DNA of 5,530 bases from Cytophagales bacterium. Its GTDB lineage: Bacteria; Bacteroidota; Bacteroidia; Cytophagales; 172606-1. The stretch's first letter is position 1, and the number at the start of each line of letters is the position of its first letter. The notes beneath the pieces are model-generated. The model searched no databases. It was given only the letters and a program-made list of their open reading frames with translations, and was not told the DNA's origin. The DNA lies in NCBI GenBank assembly GCA_025455595.1, contig JALOMD010000258.1:1-5530 (forward strand). The letters are read 5' to 3'. The position numbers and the translations under genes were made by a program. This document shows positions 1-4,909 of this stretch, in pieces.

Positions 1-717
1 TCCAACCGCTACACGGCGCAGGTGCTGCAAAAAACGCAGTCGGTGAAAGACTACTTCGACCTGCGCGACGTGAACCGCCAACTGGCCGCCGAAAACGCCC
101 GTCTGCACCAGCTTTACCAACAGGCGTCCCTGAGCAAAGCCGGACTGGCCGGCGACTACCGCCTCGACTCGGCTTTGGCCCGGCGGTTCCGCTACACGGC
201 GGCCAAGGTGATCAAAAACTCCACCGTCGCACCGCGCAACTACGTCACCATTGACAAAGGCTCGCTTGACGGCATCAAGCCCGACATGGGCGTGATTTCG
301 CCGCAGGGCGTGGTGGGCAAGGTAACGGCCTGTTCCGAGCATTTCTCGGTGGTCACGTCGGTGCTGCACCTTGACTACAAGTTGTCGTCTGAAATCAAGA
401 AGAACGGCAGCGTGGGCATGGTGGAATGGGACGGCAAAAACAGCCAAGTGTCGCAGATGAAATTTGTGCCTCGTTACATAGACATAAAACCGGGCGACAC
501 GGTGGTTACGTCAAGTTTCAACGCGGTTTTTCCGCAAGGCGTGATGGTGGGCACCGTGCAAGAAGCCAAGGCGGCCCCCGCCGAGACATCATACGACCTA
601 CGGCTGCGGCTCTCCACCGATTTCAACCGACTGTCCTACGTCTATGTGATTACAAACGTGTACAAGGAAGAACAGGAGAAACTGGAGAAACAGGTGGTGC
701 CGACAACGACGCAATAA
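1..717 (+). CDS. mreC: MreC, rod shape-determining protein (5'-truncated by window edge)
   Basis: This is the C-terminal 238 residues of MreC, a periplasmic scaffold that links the MreB cytoskeleton to the elongation-phase peptidoglycan machinery. The frame is open to base 1, so the N-terminal cytoplasmic tail and membrane anchor lie upstream of the window. Visible residues 14-45 are polar and Leu/Ala-rich and look like the end of the dimerising coiled coil (RDVNRQLAAENARL). The two beta-barrel domains follow. The family signatures are the segment GSLDGIKPDMGVISPQGVVG at about residues 87-106 and GDTVVTSSFNAVFPQGVMVG at about 165-184. The tail is charged (Lys/Glu-rich) and ends in TTTQ. mreD follows 143 bp downstream on the same strand, the usual gene order. 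A GTG at 22 is only an internal Val codon. Family assignment is firm. Confidence 0.95.
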   Translation, partial: SNRYTAQVLQKTQSVKDYFDLRDVNRQLAAENARLHQLYQQASLSKAGLAGDYRLDSALARRFRYTAAKVIKNSTVAPRNYVTIDKGSLDGIKPDMGVISPQGVVGKVTACSEHFSVVTSVLHLDYKLSSEIKKNGSVGMVEWDGKNSQVSQMKFVPRYIDIKPGDTVVTSSFNAVFPQGVMVGTVQEAKAAPAETSYDLRLRLSTDFNRLSYVYVITNVYKEEQEKLEKQVVPTTTQ

Positions 718-860
718 TTGGGTTGGAAGGTTGAAAATTCCCCAAAACGGCCGTAAAAACAGAAATTTCGCAGACTGAACAGTTTCCAACAGACAACAGT
801 GCTTTATTGAAATCTTCAGTGACCACTGACGACTGACCACCGACGACTAACGACTATTGA
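718..860. repeat. mreC-mreD spacer with degenerate ACGACT repeat
   Basis: This 143-bp spacer shows no gene. Its right half (about 818-857) is a run of imperfect units built on GACGACT, GACCAC and AACGACT. Similar units in inverted orientation lie just after mreD at about 1383-1417, so mreD is bracketed by the same low-complexity repeat. The spacer is long for two genes normally co-transcribed, and no clear Shine-Dalgarno sequence precedes the mreD ATG. The repeat may simply be a dispersed intergenic sequence. Confidence 0.5.
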
Positions 861-1376
861 ATGAACGGAAGAGAGTTTTTGCTGCAAGCCATTTACTTTT
901 TCCTTTACGTGGGATTGCAGGTGGTTTTTGTGCGTGATTTGGAAGTGTTTGGCTTGGCTTTCTGTTTTGTCTATGTAGGTTTCATCCTGTTGCTGCCCAT
1001 AGAAACCGACCGGGTACTGCTGTTGGTGCTTTCATTGGCCGCCGGGCTGATTGTTGATTCGTTCTACGACACATTGGGCATCCACGCGGCGGCTTGCGTG
1101 CTGATCGGCTATCTGAGGCCGTGGGTGACCAGGATTATCACGCCGCGCGGCGGCTACGAACAGAACCTCCGCCCTACGCTTCGGTACATGGGCAACGAGT
1201 GGTTTTTTTCCTACACGCTGATTCTGATTTTTCTCCACCACTTGGCCCTGTTTCTCATTGAGGCCAGCCAGTGGAGTTTGGTACTGCCTGCTTTGCTCAA
1301 AGCCCTGTGCAGCACGGCGTTTACGTGGACGGTTTTGGTGATAATCCAATATTTGTTCTACGGGCAGAAAAGCTGA
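861..1376 (+). CDS. mreD: MreD, rod shape-determining membrane protein
   Basis: The 171-residue product has the length and hydrophobic profile of MreD, an integral inner-membrane protein that works with MreC and MreB in lateral cell-wall synthesis. Membrane segments can be read at roughly residues 6-25, 29-46, 51-68, 70-88, 114-134 and 139-166. The stretch GLIVDSFYDTLGIHAAACV (about 62-80), followed by LRPWVTRIITPRGG, is the most recognisable part and is typical of Bacteroidota MreD. The ATG at 861 gives a full-length N-terminus that begins just before the first membrane segment. In many Bacteroidota mreD is followed by the PBP2 and RodA genes. Here a strong terminator follows instead, so the operon ends at mreD. 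Confidence 0.92.
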   Translation: MNGREFLLQAIYFFLYVGLQVVFVRDLEVFGLAFCFVYVGFILLLPIETDRVLLLVLSLAAGLIVDSFYDTLGIHAAACVLIGYLRPWVTRIITPRGGYEQNLRPTLRYMGNEWFFSYTLILIFLHHLALFLIEASQWSLVLPALLKALCSTAFTWTVLVIIQYLFYGQKS

Positions 1377-1430
1377 AACACGAAGTCGTAAGTGGTTAGT
1401 CGTCAGTCGTTAGTGAGCAGCCAGATTTGT

Positions 1431-1489
1431 CAAAAAACGCCCAAAACGCCTTTCTCATAATCCGAGAAAGGCGTTTTGGGCGTTTTTTG
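1431..1489. terminator. Bidirectional rho-independent terminator
   Basis: A perfect inverted repeat has arms at 1431-1456 and 1464-1489 (26 bp each) around a 7-base loop (ATAATCC). The stem carries six A on the left and six T on the right, so RNA from either strand would form a GC-containing hairpin followed by a U run. It lies between mreD (+) and the phosphatase gene (-), which converge on it, and can serve both. The arms contain CGCCCAAAACGC, a motif also found in other spacers of this window. Confidence 0.92.
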
Positions 1490-1504
1490 CTGAATTCGTT
1501 ACCA

Positions 1505-1573
1505 CTTTGCGGCCTTTGCGTTTTTCTTCGCGCCTTTGCGACAAACTTGTTTTTTCACGCAAAGACCGCAAAG
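1505..1573. repeat. Inverted repeat of the CTTTGCGG(T/C)CTTTGCGT type
   Basis: The 17-base arms 1505-1521 and 1557-1573 are inverted copies differing at one position, separated by 35 bases that contain a third partial copy (GCCTTTGCGA at about 1532-1541). The element lies directly downstream of the phosphatase stop codon and could be an additional 3' hairpin for that transcript. Sequences of this type are familiar as dispersed intergenic repeats; a role is not evident from the sequence alone. Confidence 0.6.
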
Positions 1574-1580
1574 CCGGTTT

Positions 1581-2276
1581 TCACTCTTGGACGACCTGGA
1601 CAATCCGGTCGTTGTCCTTGCTGTACAGTGTGGTAGGCCGCTGATTGCGGGTGGTGAAATAAGCGTCGTACTCGGTGGTGAATTGCGAACGTTTGCGTAC
1701 GGTTTCGTCGTAGTTGCCGAGCAGGCCCAGCAATAGTTCGGACACTTCGCGGACGCTGTGCATCTCGCTGGACGTAGCGTAGTCGGCCAGTTGGTGTTTC
1801 TTCACGTATTCGGCCAAAAGCGGAGCCGTGGGGCGGCGCACCATGAGCCGCAAGCCCACTACGGCGGCTACCGACAAATCCAGCACATCGTCGAACACAA
1901 AGGCCACTTCTTCGGCTTGCAGGCCATAGGTGCGCAGCAGGTGCGCCAAAGCCTCGCCTTTGTTCTTGATGCGGAAATACACCGCATCGAAATGCTCCCG
2001 CTGCGCCAAGGCCACACTCGACTGGTTTTTCTCGCCGGTCATGATGCCGACGAACGGAAACTCGCCCGCGTGCCGCAGCCAATGGCCGAAACGCAACAGG
2101 TTGGTTCCCATGGAGTCGAGTTCCGAAAACGGGCTGTTGCCGTCGGCAAACTTGCTGCCGTCGGTAAACACACCGTCCCAGTCGAAAAGGTAGGCCCGCA
2201 CGCGGGCTGCCTTGCGGGCCAATTCTTCCGGCGAAACCAAAAACTGCCCGACGGGAAAAAGTTGGAAAAAATCCAT
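1581..2276 (-). CDS. KdsC-like HAD phosphatase (probable Kdo-8-phosphate phosphatase, divergent)
   Basis: This 231-residue cytoplasmic HAD-family phosphatase resembles KdsC, which removes the phosphate from Kdo-8-phosphate. HAD motif I is FDWDGVFTDG (nucleophile D32, acid D34), motif II is T80 in GIMTGEKN, the motif III lysine is K104 or K106 in FRIKNKGEAL, and motif IV is FDDVLDL (D129, D130, D133). DGVFTDG and KNKGEAL are typical of KdsC. Three things are unusual. Motif IV has Phe where KdsC normally has Gly (GDD). The GGRGAVRE-type C-terminal loop of KdsC appears as SSEMHSVREV (about 169-178). There are also about 45 extra residues (187-231) beyond the usual KdsC end, rich in Thr, Arg and Tyr, with no motif I recognise. 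It is the last gene of the minus-strand set and converges with mreD at a terminator. Placement with kdsA supports a role in Kdo or a related 8-carbon sugar, but the exact substrate is inferred. Confidence 0.82.
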   Translation of the reverse strand: MDFFQLFPVGQFLVSPEELARKAARVRAYLFDWDGVFTDGSKFADGNSPFSELDSMGTNLLRFGHWLRHAGEFPFVGIMTGEKNQSSVALAQREHFDAVYFRIKNKGEALAHLLRTYGLQAEEVAFVFDDVLDLSVAAVVGLRLMVRRPTAPLLAEYVKKHQLADYATSSEMHSVREVSELLLGLLGNYDETVRKRSQFTTEYDAYFTTRNQRPTTLYSKDNDRIVQVVQE

Positions 2277-2534
2277 TTTTAATTCAGAATTAAGAATTGT
2301 GAATTCAGAATTAACAAGAGGGCAAAGAGTTGCTTGTCAGCGGTTCTGGGCGTTCCCGCTCCCGACAAGTCGGGACAGGCCATTGCGGAATTTGACAATA
2401 CCGCCGATTGCGGCATCTTCGATTTTTGCCTAAAACGCTTCTTAATCTCTAAAGGAAACAACCTTGGTGCTGTTGAACCCTGACAAAAGGAAAGCCCGTT
2501 GTTTAATTCTTAATTCTGAATTCACAATTCTTAA
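2277..2534. repeat. 258-bp spacer bracketed by 27-bp inverted AT-rich repeats
   Basis: No credible gene is present. Identical 27-bp copies of an AATTAAGAATTGTGAATTC-containing sequence lie inverted at 2288-2314 and 2510-2536. The right copy overlaps the stop codon of the transaldolase-CBS gene, and the left copy ends 12 bases from the phosphatase ATG. Between them are a hairpin (TCCCGAC at 2360-2366 with GTCGGGA at 2369-2375) and a copy of the dispersed motif at 2420-2438. The spacer separates two genes expected to share a pathway and may carry a promoter for the phosphatase, but none is clear. Confidence 0.7.
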
Positions 2535-3557
2535 TTAAATCAAGTCCCACTTCGCCATGTCTTGGATGTCGAGCATGCCGACGACTTGCTCGTTGTCGGT
2601 GACGATGATGGTGTCTATTTGCTTGTCTTTGAAGATGGACAACGCTTCGTTGAGCAGCGCGTCGGCGGGGATGGTGGTCGGTGTCTTGTACTCGAAGGCC
2701 GACATTTTCTGGGTCATCAGGTTTTTGCCGTTTTGGGCCAGTTGGCGGCGCAGGTCGCCGTCGGTGAAGATGCCGAGCAAGCGGCCGTCGTCTTTCACCA
2801 CACTCACCGCGCCAAAGCCCGACTGCGTCATTTGTACCACTGCGTCCAGCACCTCGTCGTGGGGCTTCACCACCGGGTTTTTGTCGCTCATGATGTCGCT
2901 CACGCGCATGGTCACCAAGCGGGTGTGCTCAAAGAACTGCTGCGTGCCTACGGCCGTGAAGTTGTTGTCCGTCAGCGTCTTCAGGATTTTCCACGGCACC
3001 GTAATGGTGTGGCAGCCCATTTCGATGGCGTTGCGCACGTGCTCGGTGTTGCGCACCGACGAAAACATCACCTTCGCATCCGAGCCGTAGTAGTTGATCA
3101 TGTCCACGCATTCGCGGATGAGTTTCAGCGCGTCGTAGCCTTGGTCTTGCATCCGCCCGGCCAGCACGCACACATAGTTGGCACCGGCGGCCATGGCCAT
3201 GTAGGCTTGCTGGATGGTATAGACCAAGTGTACGTTCACCATCATGCCCCGGTCGCGCAGGGCCTTGCAGGCTTTCACGCCTTCCAGCGAGACGGGAATC
3301 TTGAACACCGTCCGCGTCGGGTCGAGGCCGAGGGCCAGTTGGCGTTCGGCATCCTTCACGATTTCGTCGGCGGTGCTGCCCAACGCTTCGATTTGCAGCA
3401 CGGGCACAATGTTCGACAGTTTCACAATCATGCCGTCAAGGTCGGTTACGCCTTCGCGGTGCATGAACGTGGGGGTGGTGGTCAGCCCGGCCAAGAAGCC
3501 GAGTTTCATGCCGGTTTCGATTTCTTTCAGATCGGCGGAATCAAGGTATAACTCCAT
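2535..3557 (-). CDS. TalC/FSA-type transaldolase domain fused to a KdsD-like CBS pair
   Basis: The 340-residue protein has two parts. Residues 1-215 form a small transaldolase / fructose-6-phosphate aldolase barrel: MELYLDSADL with D6, TTTPT at 26-30, the Schiff-base lysine K86 in FKIPVS, E57 at the position of the transaldolase catalytic Glu, VNVHLVY at 107-113, R135, and KVMFSSVR at 162-169, which supplies the Ser and Arg used for phosphate binding. Residues 216-340 are two CBS motifs, RVSDIMSDKNPVV... with GIFTDGDLRR (262-271) and a second ending VVGMLDIQDM. This pair closely matches that of KdsD/KpsF arabinose-5-phosphate isomerases. Stand-alone TalC/FSA proteins are about 215-220 residues, so the CBS pair is an extra regulatory module. 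The gene lies between kdsA and a KdsC-like phosphatase, where an A5P supplier would be expected. N28 and Y131 of E. coli FSA appear here as Thr and Leu, and T109 as His, so the substrate may differ from fructose-6-phosphate. The reaction is inferred; the domain identities are firm. Confidence 0.9.
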   Translation of the reverse strand: MELYLDSADLKEIETGMKLGFLAGLTTTPTFMHREGVTDLDGMIVKLSNIVPVLQIEALGSTADEIVKDAERQLALGLDPTRTVFKIPVSLEGVKACKALRDRGMMVNVHLVYTIQQAYMAMAAGANYVCVLAGRMQDQGYDALKLIRECVDMINYYGSDAKVMFSSVRNTEHVRNAIEMGCHTITVPWKILKTLTDNNFTAVGTQQFFEHTRLVTMRVSDIMSDKNPVVKPHDEVLDAVVQMTQSGFGAVSVVKDDGRLLGIFTDGDLRRQLAQNGKNLMTQKMSAFEYKTPTTIPADALLNEALSIFKDKQIDTIIVTDNEQVVGMLDIQDMAKWDLI

Positions 3558-3675
3558 GATTTTGATTTACAAGGTACGAAGTACGATTTACGAATGGTAT
3601 TTGTTGTCTGATTGTCAATTGCTGATGGGGCGTTCTGGGCAAATTTTGCTCAAAACGCTGCAACCTTCATAGGGT
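3558..3675. other. Spacer upstream of the transaldolase-CBS gene
   Basis: This 118-bp stretch separates the zeta-like gene from the transaldolase-CBS gene. It contains a TACGAAGTACGATTTACGA low-complexity stretch (about 3575-3593) and an imperfect inverted pair, 3630-3643 against 3645-3658 (two mismatches), built on GCTCAAAACGC. No Shine-Dalgarno sequence precedes the ATG at 3557. A promoter for the transaldolase-CBS gene could lie here, but I cannot place one with confidence. Confidence 0.4.
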
Positions 3676-3694
3676 TCAAAACCCTATGAAGGTT
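3662..3694. repeat. 33-bp perfect palindrome overlapping a gene end
   Basis: The perfect 15-bp arms AACCTTCATAGGGTT (3662-3676) and AACCCTATGAAGGTT (3680-3694) enclose a 3-base loop (CAA). The right arm and loop encode the last residues and the TGA stop of the zeta-like kinase. There is no adjacent T run, so it is more likely a dispersed palindromic repeat than a classical terminator. Confidence 0.85.
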
Positions 3695-4260
3695 TGTCGC
3701 CCGCAGCGCGGCAAAGTTGGGGATTTTGATTTGATTTCTCCGCATTCGGCCCGCAAAACTATGCGGGGTTTGGTAACAATAGGGTTGTCAATGAAAAGCA
3801 CGCGGTCGAAAAAGGCGAAGTGGCGGATGACGTGGTAGATGCCGCCGCTGAAGTTCAGTTCGATGCTGCCGTCGTCCACGTAGTGTCCGCCTTCAGCGAC
3901 CCGCATGGCAACTCGGTCTATACTCTTTTGAATGTTGTCCAAGCCAATGTAAAGAAGGTTTGTTTCGTAGCCGTTCTCCCGGAAAGTGGTGGGCAGGCTG
4001 ATGCTTTGGGGATAGGTGAAATTGGTTTCATAGGCAAAGTCGTCGCGGCTTAGAACGGCTTTTCGCCACTTTTCCTCGAAGATTTGGGCCGACAAGCGGT
4101 TCAGTTCCTCCCAAGCGGTATTCGGGTGAGTTTCGCTCAATTGTTTGTGCAGTTTGTCGCCGTCAAAAACATCCGCTTCGTTGCCAAACAACCAATTTGA
4201 AACAGTGCTTTTTCCGGCCCCGTTTGGCCCGGCAAACACGGAAAGTTGCGGTTTATCCAT
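3676..4260 (-). CDS. Zeta-toxin-like P-loop kinase
   Basis: The 194-residue product, taken from the ATG at 4260, opens with MDKPQLSVFAGPNGAGKST, a short strand followed by a Walker A loop (11-19) typical of the zeta toxin / PezT kinase group. Further family features are D33 and D35 in VFDGDKL, YETNF at 77-81, and VAMRVAEGGHYV at 117-128, which matches the conserved Arg...GGH region, followed by FDRVLFIDN (151-159). Characterised zeta toxins phosphorylate UDP-N-acetylglucosamine and block cell-wall synthesis; whether this protein does is unknown. The frame is open upstream to an ATG at 4338, but 4260 is preferred because it starts just before the P-loop strand and overlaps the previous small ORF by 8 bases, a layout typical of toxin-antitoxin pairs. 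The last residues (TFIGF) and the stop come from a palindromic repeat, so the native C-terminus may have been altered. Confidence 0.82.
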   Translation of the reverse strand: MDKPQLSVFAGPNGAGKSTVSNWLFGNEADVFDGDKLHKQLSETHPNTAWEELNRLSAQIFEEKWRKAVLSRDDFAYETNFTYPQSISLPTTFRENGYETNLLYIGLDNIQKSIDRVAMRVAEGGHYVDDGSIELNFSGGIYHVIRHFAFFDRVLFIDNPIVTKPRIVLRAECGEIKSKSPTLPRCGRQTFIGF

Positions 4261-4498
4261 CCAGTTTGCGTAATGTCTTGTACTGGCGGGTTTGCAGGTC
4301 AAACTCAACCAAGCACTTGGTTCCATCGCCGTATTCATGGATAAACTGCGTCTCGTTCTCGCAAACGGATTCGTCGCGGTATGAAATCGGCAGGTTTTTC
4401 TCGAACCGCCGTTACGGGGCGGCCTCGACGGCGGGCGTGACGCGTTCTTTAAACTCTTCGTCAGTCAGGTCCCAGACGGGTTTGGCTTTTGTTTTCAT
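4253..4498 (-). pseudogene. Small ORF upstream of zeta-like gene, interrupted by in-frame TAA (possible antitoxin)
   Basis: From the ATG at 4498 the frame reads MKTKAKPVWDLTDEEFKERV... for 28 codons, meets TAA at 4412-4414, then continues in the same frame for 52 codons (RRFEKNLPISYRDESV..., then FIHEYGDGTKCLVEFD, ending LRKLDG) to a TAA at 4253-4255. The part after the stop looks like real protein: it is polar and acidic, has no further stops, and overlaps the zeta-like start by 8 bases. I read this as an approximately 81-residue partner or antitoxin gene carrying a nonsense mutation or sequencing error. The start lies 15 bases after the coiled-coil gene. I know no named family for it, so the antitoxin role rests on position and overlap only. 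No ATG, GTG or TTG soon after the stop would restart the downstream part. Confidence 0.6.
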
Positions 4499-4513
4499 GG
4501 CGTTGAGAAAGTT

Positions 4514-4909
4514 TCAACCGGCTTTTCCGTAAACGGTTTTCTCCAAGTTTTCAATACGCCTCAGAATATTTTCGTCTATTTGGTTTTCGACGAAGTTTTG
4601 CCGCGACATCACCATTTCAATCCGGTTGTTCATCGATTTCATTTCATTCTTGATAGCATCCAACCTGTCAAGCACAGCATTGCCGAAAGCATTCAACATC
4701 TGAACGTTTTCGCGTTGGTTGGTGTCTATCCGAGCGTCTATACCCCCTATCCGAGCGTCTATTTTTTCCAGTTTGTCATTTAATTTCTCCAACTGTTCGC
4801 GCCGAAAATGCAGTTCAGCGGCTTGCGATTCCTGTACGCCTTTCATCAGATGTATTTCTATCAGGATTTCAGCAACGATTTCAATCAGGTCTTTTTGTTC
4901 GTTTGGCAT
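4514..4909 (-). CDS. Small coiled-coil protein of unknown function
   Basis: From the ATG at 4909 this encodes 131 residues beginning MPNEQKDLIEIVAEILIEIH. The frame extends to a GTG at 4939, but the ATG is preferred because it gives a clean hydrophobic-heptad N-terminus. There is no signal peptide or membrane segment. An amphipathic helix near the start is followed by long heptad-patterned, charged sequence (LEKLNDKLEKIDARIGGIDARID, then LDRLDAIKNEMKSMNNRIEM, then RRIENLEKTV), which predicts a coiled coil over most of the protein. The IDARIGG/IDARIDT pair is a one-heptad duplication visible at DNA level as a 15-bp direct repeat at 21-bp spacing. It lies 15 bp upstream of the interrupted ORF and is probably co-transcribed with it and the zeta-like gene. 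The G+C content looks lower than in kdsA or the transaldolase-CBS gene. I do not recognise a family. Confidence 0.75.
   Translation of the reverse strand: MPNEQKDLIEIVAEILIEIHLMKGVQESQAAELHFRREQLEKLNDKLEKIDARIGGIDARIDTNQRENVQMLNAFGNAVLDRLDAIKNEMKSMNNRIEMVMSRQNFVENQIDENILRRIENLEKTVYGKAG
4727..4762 (-). repeat. Direct repeat, one-heptad (21-bp) period
   Basis: TATCCGAGCGTCTAT occurs at 4727-4741 and again at 4748-4762. The 21-base spacing equals seven codons, so the repeat duplicates one coiled-coil heptad within the gene and keeps the frame. Repeats like this can gain or lose units by slippage. Confidence 0.8.

Noticed and set aside
1431..1573. CRISPR-like array from the repeated AAAACGC and CTTTGCG units
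   Set aside because: There are no regularly spaced direct repeats with unique spacers; the units are inverted hairpin arms.
1758..2282. Open frame on the + strand opposite the HAD phosphatase
   Set aside because: It arises from the G+C-rich codon pattern of the real gene; its translation has no domain or plausible composition.
2279..2461. Possible 60-residue gene in the spacer before the phosphatase
   Set aside because: Most of it is the translation of the AT-rich repeat and the TCCCGAC hairpin, so it is not a credible protein.
2562..3551. Long open frame on the + strand opposite the transaldolase-CBS gene
   Set aside because: It is a His/Val-rich mirror of a clearly recognisable minus-strand enzyme and shows no protein-family signature of its own.
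3558..3675. Bacteroidota-type promoter (TTTG and TAnnTTTG) before the transaldolase-CBS gene
   Set aside because: Only a weak TACCTTG match is present, with no well-placed upstream TTTG, so I did not annotate it.
4261..4338. Upstream ATG at 4338 as the start of the zeta-like kinase
   Set aside because: The extra 26 residues overlap the partner ORF in another frame and do not look like protein; the ATG at 4260 directly precedes the P-loop strand.
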